Source of the DNA: Natrinema sp046097095
GTDB taxonomy: Archaea; Halobacteriota; Halobacteria; Halobacteriales; Natrialbaceae
DNA: 64,000 nucleotides
Reading direction: 5' to 3'
Assembly: GCF_046097095.1 (NCBI RefSeq)
Contig: NZ_CP175698.1
Coordinates: 2,914,001 to 2,978,000 of the forward strand
This document shows, piece by piece, positions 52,313-62,033 of the stretch (the stretch's first letter is position 1; each line of letters opens with the position of its first letter). The position numbers and the translations under genes are program-made. The notes beneath the pieces are model-generated. The model was not told where the DNA came from. It worked only from the letters and a program-made list of their open reading frames with translations, and searched no databases.

Positions 52313-55300
52313 TTAGCGGACCTCGTCCGCGTCCGCCAGCTCGAGCGACGGCGGCAGCTTCGTCGTGCCGTCGAAGACGTACCGCCTCCGATGGTTCTTC
52401 GAGTGAAGGCAGATTTCGTTGTTCCGAATGCTAACGTCGTAGCCGATTCGCTTCCCGGGCTCGCCCAGGAACTGGACGTCGGCGTTGGATAGATCGATGA
52501 GATCGTCCTCGTCGACCGGGCCGTTGAACAGGTACGCTGCGCCGGCATCGTCGCCCGCGATGCGGCTGCCGGGTACGCCGATCAGCACGTCGGTTGTTCC
52601 GTTACCGGTAGCGTCGCCGCGGGCGACGGTCCAGCCGTCGCGGCGCTCCGGCAGTAGCTTCTTCTTATCGACCCGGTCCGGCAGCGGCTGGACCGGCTCG
52701 GTGAAGTCTCCGTCGTCCTCACCAACGCGGAAGATTCCCCAGAAGCCAGCCTCGAGGCGGCGGCGCATCTTCGTCCCCATGTAGATGTGGTCGCCGACGC
52801 TGTCGACGAGCCCGCCGGCATCGCCAAGCGGCTCGAATCCGCGTGCTTTGCCGGGCATGAACTGATCCTCGACGCCGATGATCTCGGACTCGGGCACGTC
52901 CCGGTGGCGGAGCTGCTGGTGAGCGGCGAGGTGAAAGTCGAGCCCCCGCGCCTTGTCGGCCGCGTGTTGGACGCGGAACCGGACCGGATCGTCGAGGAAC
53001 GCATTCACCACGGGCGTGGCCGGGTCGCCGTGGACCTCCGAATCGAAGACGAGATACTGATCGTCGGGGCCGCGCTCGAAACGGCGGCTGAACGGCTCCG
53101 CGCGGTTGTTGATCGCGACGTAGCCCTGGTCCTCCGGATCGTCGGGGATCTGATTACAGGGAGCGTCGCCGTTTTCGGGTACGTTCACCTCCGCTTCCTC
53201 GTCGAAGCCCGGCGGTACCACGCAGTCGTCAGGATCGTTCCGGTTGATGATGTACCGGCCGTCGCTGAACGACAGCGGGAACTCGCGGAACGCCGGACCG
53301 TCGTCGGGCACGATGATGCTCTCGGCGGCCGTCGCGGCGGCGAACCGGTCGCCGTGGTCGGCCAGCGGCTCGGCGGTGCGGGAATCGAGCCACGTCGATC
53401 CCGCTTCCTCGACGAGCAGTCGGCCGAACGCACCGTGATGGCGGTGCCCGCGAATGTCGGCGAAGTCCCACAGGGTGGCCGTGCTCACGAGTTCGTCGGC
53501 GAACCAGCGGTAGGTGATCGTCTCGCCCGGCGGAATCGTCTGGTCGAAACTGAAGCCGACGGTCACGCCCTCGGAGCCCTGAGGATCGAGCTCGAGTCGC
53601 TGGGGAGTGAGCGAAGCCCGGGCGGACTCCTCCCACTCGATGTTTAGATCCTGCTCGCGGGTCCGCATCTGCGGATGGGCGTGTTCGGGGGCGTACTCCG
53701 CGGGCAGTTCGTTTGTGAGATTGATTTGGATACAGTCGCCCCGGTTGGCCCGGATCGTCAGCAGTTCCGGTGGTCGCTCGCCGGCACGGATTTCGTCGAC
53801 GTGTTCGTCGAGCGCGAAGACGATGCCGTGGGGATCGTGGTCGCCGTACTCGTTGAAGACGATGTCCGTCTGGAAGACGGTCACGTCGTACTCGCGGACG
53901 ATCGTATCGTCGGGACACGGATCGCCCGGTTCGGGCGCCACTGGCGGAATCTCCCCGATGTTGGGGTTCTGGCGGGCGGGTTCGTCCGGCGGGAACGGCG
54001 GCTTGTCGACACGGCCGATCCCGTCGAACGCCTCGAGGCGGGTCTTCAGCCGCTTCGGATCGATTCCCGTCTTGTGCTTGAACTCCTTGCGCGTGAGCCC
54101 GAGCGCTTTTAGGATGTCGTCGAGACTGAGATCGCCGCGCAGGAGCTTCGAGAGGAGTCCGTCGTGCTCGGTCTTCTCGAACGCCTCGACGAGGTCGCGC
54201 TGCCACTCCTCCTCGAGGGCGTATTTGCCGAGCTCGTACGTCCGCTGGACGTCATCGGAATAGGTGAGCCACGCTTCGTGACCCAGTTCCTCCCAGTCGA
54301 GGAACGGGGCCGGGTGGCCCATCTCGCGCAGTTGCTCCTCGGTGATCTTCCCTTTCGGCGCGTCGCGGTCGGGCAGCGGCTGCAGGTGGTCAACTTTCGC
54401 GCCGAAGACGCGGTGGATGCCCCACATCCCGTCCCAGAGGTCGTCGACGACGCCCGAGCCGTAGAGATAATCGTAGACGGGCAGCCCGTTCGGGTTCGGG
54501 AGATCGCCAGTGTCCGCGTCGAGGAAGAAGGTGAACGCTTCGGAGACGTGAACTGCCTGCGAGACCGAGTCTTCCGGACTCGCTCCGGCGGGAGTCATCT
54601 GAGTGCCCTCTATCATGAAGTTGTGCTGCTCCTCGTACGGCCCCATGACCAGACGAATCCGAATCGGATCGCCGTCGTAGGCCTCGAGGGTCGGCGTCGG
54701 CGGGTCGCCGTGGACGTAGGAGCTGTGGACGTACGCCGGGTCGGGATCGGGCCCGCGCCGGTAGTAGGGCGCGTTGCGGTAGTTCATCGCCATCACGCCC
54801 GCGTTCTGGTTGTGCTCCTCGAGTTGATTAACGAACTCGCCCTGGCGGTTGCGCAGCGGGGCGAAGTCGTGGTACATCAGCGCGAACTCGCGGAAGTCCT
54901 CGCCGTCTTGCTGCGTGATGATCGCTTGTGAGCCTGCCTCGATCGGGTCGCCAGTGTGGGGGTCGAGCCACTCGGAGTCTTCGGGCTCGACGATCAGCGT
55001 GGCGAAGTGGCCGTGCATGATCTGATCGATCCCGTTGATGTGATCGTGGAAGAAGATCGTCCCCTCCTCGTCGGCGTACCAGCGATAGGTCATCGTCTCG
55101 CCGGGATCGGCAGACTGGTCGTAGTTGAAGCCGTTCGCGAGCGAATCCGAGCCGAGCACGTCGTAGGAGACGAAGTGGATGTGGTTCGACCGTCCCTCCG
55201 GCATCAGGTTCGTCAGGTTGATCTCGACGCAGTCGCCGACGTTCGCGCGGATGATCAGCGGTTCGGGGTTCATCTTCCCGGTCAGGACGTCCGCGACGTC

Positions 55301-57394
55301 CTCCTCGAGCACGTACACCTGCCCCTTCGGATCGTGATCGCCGGCGTCGTTGTAGACGAGTTCGGCCGGCAAAGCGACGATATTGTACTCCCGTACCGGC
55401 GCGTCTTCGCCGGCTTTGGGACCGCCGAACTCTTCAGGAGCGATTTCGGGGTCGCAGGGATCGGTGTACGGCGCGCCAGGAACGATATCGCCGAGCGCCG
55501 CGGCTTCTTCGGGCGTTGGATCGCGGACGAAGTCGTACGGCGGCTTCGGCGGCGCTTCGCCGATTTCCCCGGGGACGAAGTCCGGGAAGCCAGGCGTCTC
55601 GGCGTCGGCATCCAGTGGCGGCTCGTTGTTCTGCAGTAACTCGAGATCCTCCTGGACCTTGTCGTAGACGCGCATGAGCCCCCACATTCCCTCAGCGTAG
55701 TGGGGGAAGAGATGGCAGTGGAACAGGAAGTCGCCGGTACTTCCGTGTGCGCCACCGGCACCGACCTCGAAGGCCTCCTCCCAACTCATCTCCGGTCGGA
55801 CCGTCGTAAGCGGATCGGCAATCTCGTCGCCGAGTCCGTCATCGCCGCCGTTGAGATCGAGGTCGTCTTCGACGAGGTTGAGCCCGCCCTCGAGTCGCTC
55901 GGGCACCTCACCGGGACCGAAGCCGATCGGCCGGACGTCGAAGAAGCCGATACCCCCGTGGGCGGCGACCAGATACGTCTCGTGAGTACCGCCGAACCCG
56001 AGGTTCTGCGCGTCGATCGTGTCGACGTCCTCGCGGCCTTTGACCTCCTTCCAGCGGTGGCCGTGGAGGTGGTGTGCATGACGTTCCTCGTGGGAGGCGC
56101 CGACGGCGACCAGCTTTACCGGATCGCCGAGGTAGGTCCGGTAGACGTTGTCGCCGCCGCCGGGATCGCCGAACAGCCAGGAGTTGTAGAAGTACTCCCC
56201 GAGTTCGTCGGGGTCCGGATCGGGGTCGTCGACGAGCTCGAGTCCCTCCTCGCCCAATCTGATACCGGTCGGATCCGCCCGGTAGTTGATCGCGTGGACC
56301 GTCTGCGGTTCGTCGGAGCCGGGCCAGGTCAACTCCCGGCCGTCGGCGGGATAGATCCCCTTTGGGGTGTGATAGTGGAGGATGAACTCGCGGTGATTTG
56401 GTTCGTCCTCTCCGGGCAGGTGGACGTCCGCACGGACGCCGCTGCGGTGTTCCTCGCCGGTCTCGGGATGAGTCCACGTCGCTTTGGGTGGTTCGACGAC
56501 CGCCGAGCCGAATAGCCCGCGGGAGACGAGGTTAGCCTCTTCGGGCGGTTCGTCGGCACTGTCGAACGCCGGGTTGGCGAGGTCATGGAAGAAATGAGTT
56601 CCTTCGTGAGTTGCATACCACTCGTAGCTGGCGATTTCTCCGGGAGCTGCGGTCGTGTCGGGGTTGTAGCCGACGCTCGCGCCGTCGGACTCGGTCACCT
56701 GGTAGGGCAGCGCCGTCTGGTGTATCGACGCATGTCGATCGAGGTGGTTGACGAACTCGATCTCGATGATATCGCCGACGTTCGCGCGGATCGTCAGCGG
56801 CTGTAGGACCGTCGTGTCGACGTCGCCGAGTTTGCGCTTGGCCTTCGCCTTCTTCTTCCGCGCACAGTGGAGCTTCTTCCGGGCTTTCTTGCGCTCCTTG
56901 TCGTTGCCCGCCTTCTCGTTGCGTTTCTTGGCTTCCTCGATCTCTCGATCCGCCGCCTCGAGTTTCTTTTCAGCCTTCTTTCGCTCCTTCTTGTTGAGGT
57001 CGTCGTGGTGGTCGTGGTGGTCGTCGCGTGCATCGTCCGGCACGTCGGCGAAGGCATCGTCCGGCGTGACGCCCGAGGCGGCGAGCGCCTCCACGAGGTT
57101 CTCCTCGAGGACGTAGATCGCGGTCTTGGGCTGGTGGAGCCCAAAGGCGTTGTAGACGACGTCGACCTCGATCGCGTGGACGGTGAACTTCCGGACCTGT
57201 CCGCCCGGCGCCGGTTCGCCGGGCGCGAACGCCTCTTTCTTGCTGTCGACCGAATTATTGCCCATACACCCGGACGCGGCCAACACTCCGGCAGACACAG
57301 CCGAACCCTTGAGGAAGGTCCGACGAGTCGGTCTGTCTCTGATCGCTGACGATTCGACATCGGAATTGGACTGCGTCTCTGCGTTTTCTGCCAT
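52313..57394 (-). CDS. Giant Tat lipoprotein with three multicopper-oxidase modules
   Basis: This 1693-residue protein begins with a Tat signal (RPTRRTFLKG) and a lipobox (AASGC, Cys43), so it should be held on the outer face of the membrane. Three multicopper-oxidase-like modules follow. Module 1 (~65-620) has the copper sites THFFHD, HHLHGHRW and FLFHCHLFPHYAEGMWG. Module 2 (~690-1070) has RSNHIHF and IFFHDHING but lacks the HCH motif. Module 3 (~1150-1600) keeps only scattered His residues (RGHRHHGAFG). A C-terminal FG-GAP-like stretch (RGDATGNGTTDVLIGVPGSR) ends it. Residues ~126-189 form a His/Asp then Lys-rich insert. Only module 1 looks able to carry the full copper set. It is far longer than usual three-domain oxidases (~500-600). 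Substrate unknown; metal or phenol oxidation is possible. Confidence 0.8.
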   Translation of the reverse strand: MAENAETQSNSDVESSAIRDRPTRRTFLKGSAVSAGVLAASGCMGNNSVDSKKEAFAPGEPAPGGQVRKFTVHAIEVDVVYNAFGLHQPKTAIYVLEENLVEALAASGVTPDDAFADVPDDARDDHHDHHDDLNKKERKKAEKKLEAADREIEEAKKRNEKAGNDKERKKARKKLHCARKKKAKAKRKLGDVDTTVLQPLTIRANVGDIIEIEFVNHLDRHASIHQTALPYQVTESDGASVGYNPDTTAAPGEIASYEWYATHEGTHFFHDLANPAFDSADEPPEEANLVSRGLFGSAVVEPPKATWTHPETGEEHRSGVRADVHLPGEDEPNHREFILHYHTPKGIYPADGRELTWPGSDEPQTVHAINYRADPTGIRLGEEGLELVDDPDPDPDELGEYFYNSWLFGDPGGGDNVYRTYLGDPVKLVAVGASHEERHAHHLHGHRWKEVKGREDVDTIDAQNLGFGGTHETYLVAAHGGIGFFDVRPIGFGPGEVPERLEGGLNLVEDDLDLNGGDDGLGDEIADPLTTVRPEMSWEEAFEVGAGGAHGSTGDFLFHCHLFPHYAEGMWGLMRVYDKVQEDLELLQNNEPPLDADAETPGFPDFVPGEIGEAPPKPPYDFVRDPTPEEAAALGDIVPGAPYTDPCDPEIAPEEFGGPKAGEDAPVREYNIVALPAELVYNDAGDHDPKGQVYVLEEDVADVLTGKMNPEPLIIRANVGDCVEINLTNLMPEGRSNHIHFVSYDVLGSDSLANGFNYDQSADPGETMTYRWYADEEGTIFFHDHINGIDQIMHGHFATLIVEPEDSEWLDPHTGDPIEAGSQAIITQQDGEDFREFALMYHDFAPLRNRQGEFVNQLEEHNQNAGVMAMNYRNAPYYRRGPDPDPAYVHSSYVHGDPPTPTLEAYDGDPIRIRLVMGPYEEQHNFMIEGTQMTPAGASPEDSVSQAVHVSEAFTFFLDADTGDLPNPNGLPVYDYLYGSGVVDDLWDGMWGIHRVFGAKVDHLQPLPDRDAPKGKITEEQLREMGHPAPFLDWEELGHEAWLTYSDDVQRTYELGKYALEEEWQRDLVEAFEKTEHDGLLSKLLRGDLSLDDILKALGLTRKEFKHKTGIDPKRLKTRLEAFDGIGRVDKPPFPPDEPARQNPNIGEIPPVAPEPGDPCPDDTIVREYDVTVFQTDIVFNEYGDHDPHGIVFALDEHVDEIRAGERPPELLTIRANRGDCIQINLTNELPAEYAPEHAHPQMRTREQDLNIEWEESARASLTPQRLELDPQGSEGVTVGFSFDQTIPPGETITYRWFADELVSTATLWDFADIRGHRHHGAFGRLLVEEAGSTWLDSRTAEPLADHGDRFAAATAAESIIVPDDGPAFREFPLSFSDGRYIINRNDPDDCVVPPGFDEEAEVNVPENGDAPCNQIPDDPEDQGYVAINNRAEPFSRRFERGPDDQYLVFDSEVHGDPATPVVNAFLDDPVRFRVQHAADKARGLDFHLAAHQQLRHRDVPESEIIGVEDQFMPGKARGFEPLGDAGGLVDSVGDHIYMGTKMRRRLEAGFWGIFRVGEDDGDFTEPVQPLPDRVDKKKLLPERRDGWTVARGDATGNGTTDVLIGVPGSRIAGDDAGAAYLFNGPVDEDDLIDLSNADVQFLGEPGKRIGYDVSIRNNEICLHSKNHRRRYVFDGTTKLPPSLELADADEVR

Positions 57395-57881
57395 TGGTCA
57401 GATCCAGCTTTCGGCTGGCTATCTCACCGTATCTGAATGTCAATTATTGTAATGGAGCCACTCACGTTTGGAAGGGACTCACTGTCGACAGATGGTACGG
57501 ATCCGCTGACCGTCTACGAATACCGAATAACTGGCCTGAACTACTGATTGGACGAAAGACATCTCGAACCGTTTGTAGTCCATCTCTACATCCGGAAATC
57601 GAGCCAAAAGCGGACGTGAGCCGTCGACCGGCCGGTCGGACTGGATCGACACGTCGTCAGACCGTGCATCTATCGCTTTCGAACTCAGTAGTCGGCCTCC
57701 GGCCAAACATGGACAGAACCGTGCTAACGACGGCCTATGGTATATCGGCGATAGAAACGGGCAACTACAGTGTCGAATAGTCTCCTGATTCTGCTGCCGA
57801 GGTGTATTCAGGTCCCGTAACGCTCTATTTCGGGGCTGTGCTATGCAATTACATATTGCGTGAGGCCCCGAATGTAGACGC
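57395..57881. other. 487-bp divergent intergenic region
   Basis: This gap lies between the divergent multicopper gene and the YihY/BrkB gene, so it should hold both promoters. Short AT-rich spots occur near 57437-57452 (TGTCAATTATTGTAATGG) and 57845-57858 (GCAATTACATATTG). Several short open frames are present but none has coding character typical of this genome. No inverted repeat stood out. Confidence 0.45.
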
Positions 57882-59180
57882 GTGATCGATCACCGCCGGG
57901 GACGCGAACTGGCGACGCGGGCTCTCCGGCTCGCGAAGGACGAACAGCTGACGCTGCTTGCGGCCGGTGTCGCGTTTTACGGATTCGTATCGCTCGTCCC
58001 GCTGGCCTTGCTCGCGCTGGGGATCGCCGCGTCGGTCGGCGGGGAGGCGCTCGCGACCCGGCTGTCGGTCGCGGCCGACGACGTGCTTACGTCGCAGGCC
58101 CAGGAGTTACTCGCCGAGGCGATCGTCGATCAGACCAACCGGCAGGGCGCGACCGTCGTCGGCGTTCTCGGCTTGCTCTGGGGCTCGAGTCGAGTTCTTC
58201 GCGGTCTCGATCGAGCGTTCTCCGAAGTGTACGGGACCGCGGGGTCGAAATCGCTACTCGATACGATCTGGGACGCGATCGTCGTCTCCCTCGTCATCGT
58301 CGCCGGCCTCGTCCTCGTCGGGCTCCTCGAGTACGTGATCCAGTTCCTCCCGGGGTCCGGACTGGCGATCGTCGGCCGGCTGTTCGTCGTGGTCGGGCTG
58401 GCGGTGACGTTCCTGCCGCTATACGTCATTTTCCCGGACGCCAACGTCGGGATCCGCGACGCCCTTCCGGGGACGATCGTCGCCGCGGTCGGCTGGTTCG
58501 CGCTCAGTCGAACGTTCGCCGTCTACACGACCCTCGTCACCGGCTACACGGTCTATGGCGCGCTCGGAGCCGTCTTTCTCGTGCTCGTCTGGCTGTATCT
58601 CAGCGCGATCGTTCTGGTCTTCGCGGCAGTGCTCAACGCGGTCCTCGTCGACCGTGAAGTGGATCGGCAGCTACAAAGTCCCGGCGGACGACAGATCTCC
58701 ACAGAAGCGATGACCGACGACGCCACGGGTGCCGACGAGGGGGCCGCGGAGGACCGCGAGAGCGAGCGCGCTGCAACGAGCCGTGCGAGCGCCCGGACGC
58801 ACGACCGGGCGGACGATCCCGAAGCCTTGCGCGAGGAGATCGAACGGCTGCGCGACCGCGTCGACGCCTTCGAGGACGACGTCGAGGACCGTACCGTCAG
58901 GAAGGAGTCCCTCGAGGGCGAGCTCAAACGCTACGTCCGGAGACGGGTTCGCCGCGGCCACGCCAGTGACTGGGGGCCGTATCTCGTCTTACTGTACGGC
59001 ACCGCGATGTCCATCGGGGCGTTTCGGTTCCTCGAGGGCGGCTGGGCGATCCTCGCGATGTTCGTCGTCTGGACCTCGACGCTCGGGCTCTACGTCCTGA
59101 TGGTACTGTTCGGCTTCGGAATTACCCTGCTCGGTGTTCCCGGCCGCCTGCGCGATACGATCGGCGAGCGCCGCTCCTGA
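57882..59180 (+). CDS. YihY/BrkB-family membrane protein
   Basis: This 432-residue protein starts with a GTG at 57882. Residues ~20-265 carry six membrane spans with TLLAAGVAFYGFVSLVPLAL (first span) and GSSRVLRGLDRAFSEVYG, the family signature. A charged linker (~280-350, many Asp, Glu and Arg) with a short coiled-coil (EIERLRDRVDAFEDDVED) follows, then two more spans. The family was once thought to be RNase BN but is a membrane protein of unknown transport role. The added C-terminal part is haloarchaeal. Confidence 0.87.
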   Translation: MIDHRRGRELATRALRLAKDEQLTLLAAGVAFYGFVSLVPLALLALGIAASVGGEALATRLSVAADDVLTSQAQELLAEAIVDQTNRQGATVVGVLGLLWGSSRVLRGLDRAFSEVYGTAGSKSLLDTIWDAIVVSLVIVAGLVLVGLLEYVIQFLPGSGLAIVGRLFVVVGLAVTFLPLYVIFPDANVGIRDALPGTIVAAVGWFALSRTFAVYTTLVTGYTVYGALGAVFLVLVWLYLSAIVLVFAAVLNAVLVDREVDRQLQSPGGRQISTEAMTDDATGADEGAAEDRESERAATSRASARTHDRADDPEALREEIERLRDRVDAFEDDVEDRTVRKESLEGELKRYVRRRVRRGHASDWGPYLVLLYGTAMSIGAFRFLEGGWAILAMFVVWTSTLGLYVLMVLFGFGITLLGVPGRLRDTIGERRS

Positions 59181-59186
59181 CGCCCC

Positions 59187-59984
59187 TTACTGTTCTGTTT
59201 GGACGGAGCGCCGAACGAACCGTCGGACTCGATCCGTGTACGTTGCTGGCCGGTGGAGGCTACAGATGTGCCCGGCGTCCGCGAGCACCTCGACGCGCCC
59301 GTCTCTCGCCGCGGCGGCGTGGGCCTGCTCGCCGCGGCGCATCAGCTTGTCGTTCTCACCGTTGAGGACCAGCGTCGCGGCGGGGACCGTCGAGAGCTTC
59401 GCCCGGAAGTCCTCGCCGGCAAGTTCCGGCCCCGCGTCGCCAAACGCCCGCGGATAGAAACCCGCCTCGACGATCTCGCGCTCGATGTCCGGCGCGAGAT
59501 CTCGATTCCGTACCCAGCGCGTCGCCAGTTTCTCGACGACGCGGGAACCGAGATCCGGCTTCGTCAGCAGCCGGCCCAGCCCGCCGAGCAGGCGCGTGCC
59601 TTGGTCCAGCCCCCGTACCGGATTTGCGCTACACCCCGACAGCACCAGCCCGTCGACCGCGTCGGGGTTGCGGTAGGCGTACTCGGTCGCGACGTAGCCG
59701 CCCAGCGAGAGGCCGACGAGAACCGCCGAGCCGTCAGTGTGCGTCTCGAGGGCCTCCTCGAGGACGTCGATCGCCGGGGCCATTCGGAACGGCTCATCGG
59801 CGCGAGCACCGTGGCCGGGAAGGTCCGGCGCGGCGACGTGAAACTGGTCGGAGAGGCCGCGTCGTTGGGGGAGCCACATCGTTCGCGTGAACATCGCGCC
59901 GTGGACGAACACGATCGACCGCGCGTCCGACGGGCCGACGACGTCGATTCCCTGCTCACTGCCTCGCTCGTCGCTGTGGGCCAT
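59187..59984 (-). CDS. Alpha/beta-hydrolase
   Basis: This 265-residue protein shows the oxyanion motif FVHGAMFTRTMW, the nucleophile elbow VGLSLGGYVA, an acid in LNGENDKLMR and the His in LADAGHICSLHRP. The order and length fit a small esterase, lactonase or haloperoxidase-like hydrolase. The substrate cannot be told. It converges with the YihY/BrkB gene with six bases between stops. Confidence 0.85.
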   Translation of the reverse strand: MAHSDERGSEQGIDVVGPSDARSIVFVHGAMFTRTMWLPQRRGLSDQFHVAAPDLPGHGARADEPFRMAPAIDVLEEALETHTDGSAVLVGLSLGGYVATEYAYRNPDAVDGLVLSGCSANPVRGLDQGTRLLGGLGRLLTKPDLGSRVVEKLATRWVRNRDLAPDIEREIVEAGFYPRAFGDAGPELAGEDFRAKLSTVPAATLVLNGENDKLMRRGEQAHAAAARDGRVEVLADAGHICSLHRPATYTDRVRRFVRRSVQTEQ

Positions 59985-60120
59985 GGTGTCGGAGGTATCA
60001 CGGGTGGGGTCTTAGTAGGTCCCCCGACAACGCGCCGCGGAAGACCGTCGGACCGGTAAGCGAGAGACGAGTCAGCGCCGCGGGGGAGTCGAAGCCGGGC
60101 GACCAGAACAGCCGCGACGG

Positions 60121-60861
60121 TTATCGGTCTTCGTCGGCGTCGGCCCTGTCGTCCGGATCAGTGTCGGTCTCGTCGTCCGGACCGGCGTCGGTGAGCCACT
60201 GCTCCTCGGGACCGTCTTCGATCCCCCGTGCGCCGTCCTCGGTCGTCGGCCCTCGATCGGCCGTCTCCTCGCGGATCACGTCCGGATCGACCGCAGCGTC
60301 GGTCCGAGCAGCGGTATCGTCGGGATCGACGGCCGCGTCCGTCCGCTGTGTCTCGTCGTCGACGTCCACCGCGGCGTCCGTCCGCTGCTCGTCCTCGTCC
60401 GGCCGGGCCGAGAACCCCGTGTCCCGGTCCGCGAGTTCGGTCGGGTCGACTTCCGCGCCGCGGCCACGGTCCTCGACGGCGTCGCCCTCGGTGCTCGACT
60501 CTCGTCTCTCGTCCGCCAGCTCCTCGGTCTCGTCGACGCCGCTCATGCCGCCGGTCGGGTCCGTCTCCGGCTCGCGCCGGGTCGAGCCGTCGCGTTCACC
60601 GTCCGGCGTTCCGTGAACGGGTAGCTCTCCCTCGAGCCGGACTGCATCGTCGGTAATCTCACGAACCGACGCGCGATCGAGCGTGACGCGTTCCTCGGCG
60701 GCGCCGTCCCAGCCGAGCGACGATTTGATCGAATCCATGACCGCCGGGTCGGGCCTGACCTGCGCGACAGCACCCTCGACTGTGGCGATGACGCCGACCT
60801 CGTCGCCGGTGGCATTCTCGACGGGTTTGTCGATATCGTCGTCCGAAAAGCTGGCACACAT
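60121..60861 (-). CDS. PRC-barrel-like protein with acidic repeat tail
   Basis: The ATG at 60861 gives 246 residues. Residues ~5-55 (FSDDDIDKPVENATGDEVGV, then ATVEGAVAQVRPDP) fit a PRC-barrel-like domain, often found in haloarchaeal proteins linked to RNA or signalling. The C-terminal two thirds are extremely acidic and disordered, with three RTDAAVD repeats. It is followed on the same strand, 89 bases upstream in transcription terms, by the eRF1-like gene, so a link to translation is possible but unproven. Confidence 0.6.
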   Translation of the reverse strand: MCASFSDDDIDKPVENATGDEVGVIATVEGAVAQVRPDPAVMDSIKSSLGWDGAAEERVTLDRASVREITDDAVRLEGELPVHGTPDGERDGSTRREPETDPTGGMSGVDETEELADERRESSTEGDAVEDRGRGAEVDPTELADRDTGFSARPDEDEQRTDAAVDVDDETQRTDAAVDPDDTAARTDAAVDPDVIREETADRGPTTEDGARGIEDGPEEQWLTDAGPDDETDTDPDDRADADEDR

Positions 60862-60950
60862 GTCTTCGGCTATCCCGACTCGAGGCAAGCCGGTGGTGCC
60901 TGCAACGGCCGGTCGCCGCCGGTCTCGGAGGGGCGCAGTCGACGCGACCG

Positions 60951-62033
60951 TCAATCGATCGGAAACCGCAGCAGCGCACCGACGCCGTCGAACGCCTCGA
61001 GAAACCGCTCGCCGTCGGCGAAGTCGTCCGGCACCACGACCGTCTCGCCGCCTTGCTCGAGCGCCCGGTCGCCGAGCTCCTGTAACTGCGGCCCCTCGAG
61101 CGCCGTCGAGAGCAACAGCGTCTCGACCGCGTCGTACGCGAGGGCGTCGTCGACCTCCTCGCGGCCGGAGGCGACGGGCCCCTCGCCCTCGTCGCCTCGG
61201 ATTCCGCTGAAGAAGGCCTCGAGCGGCTCGCGAACGTCGGTCCGATCGCGCTCGTCGATGGCCTCCTCGCCATGTTCGGCGAGCCGGCGGAGCCCCTGTT
61301 CGGTGGCGTACTCGACGGCGAACGCGCCGATCAGGTCGTCCGCGAGCCGGTGGTCGAGGGTCGCCGCGTCGCGGAACTCCTCGACGATGCCCGTGGTGCC
61401 GCCGAGCAACAGGCCGTCGATCGACTCGCCCTCGACGAACTCGAGGCGAGCGCGCTCGGCGATTTCGTCGAAGAAGTCGCGTTTATGGCGCTCGCGGTCG
61501 CGCTCGAAGCGCTCGGGCGACTGGCCGCCGGCGCTCGACTTCCCCGGGACGTCGCCGTCGAACGTCTCGATCGGGTCGACGCCGTCGCCGTTCAGCCGGC
61601 CTAGCGCGGCCCCGTCGCGCTCGACGACCAGCAGGCCGTAGGTCGCGTCTGGGCCGGTCACGTCCGCGAGGGGCTCGAGGTCGAACTCACTGGCGTGTTC
61701 GTAAGTTCCCTCGTCGATCACGACAGGGAGATCGTCGAAGGTGGCGGTGGCGAGGTCGTCGTCGACGATGCCGGCGTAGAGGACGAGCCCGCCCTCGGGG
61801 ATCTCCTCGTACTCGGTCAGCCGGTCTCGGACGTCCGCAAGGGCCTCGGCGAGCCGGTCGGGGACGGGCCGGTCGCCCTGCGTGGCCTCGGCGTAATCGG
61901 TCTCGACGGGCCGGCGTGCCTCGCCGATCGACTGATCGGGCGGGACGGCCAGCGTGACGAGTACGTCGCGATCCGCCGACGCGGTGGCAAGCCGATCGAG
62001 TCGCTCGTGGAGTTCGTAGTTCGCGCGGGACAT
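60951..62033 (-). CDS. eRF1/Vms1-like peptidyl-tRNA hydrolase family protein
   Basis: The ATG at 62033 gives 360 residues. The central motif GKSSAGGQSPERFERDRERH contains the GGQ loop that, in aRF1 and Vms1-type proteins, cleaves peptidyl-tRNA. LLLGGTTGIVEEFRDAATLD and the C-terminal domain (ETLLLSTALEGPQLQELGDR, then VVVPDDFADGERFLEAFDGV) match eRF1 domain 3. The stop-codon-reading N-domain motifs of true aRF1 (NIKS, YxCxxxF) were not seen, so it is more likely a ribosome-rescue factor than the main release factor. A charged upstream frame was not used. Confidence 0.8.
   Translation of the reverse strand: MSRANYELHERLDRLATASADRDVLVTLAVPPDQSIGEARRPVETDYAEATQGDRPVPDRLAEALADVRDRLTEYEEIPEGGLVLYAGIVDDDLATATFDDLPVVIDEGTYEHASEFDLEPLADVTGPDATYGLLVVERDGAALGRLNGDGVDPIETFDGDVPGKSSAGGQSPERFERDRERHKRDFFDEIAERARLEFVEGESIDGLLLGGTTGIVEEFRDAATLDHRLADDLIGAFAVEYATEQGLRRLAEHGEEAIDERDRTDVREPLEAFFSGIRGDEGEGPVASGREEVDDALAYDAVETLLLSTALEGPQLQELGDRALEQGGETVVVPDDFADGERFLEAFDGVGALLRFPID

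Noticed and set aside
57394..57780. Short open frames between the multicopper gene and the YihY gene
   Set aside because: They lack the acidic composition, codon bias and any motif expected of genes here.
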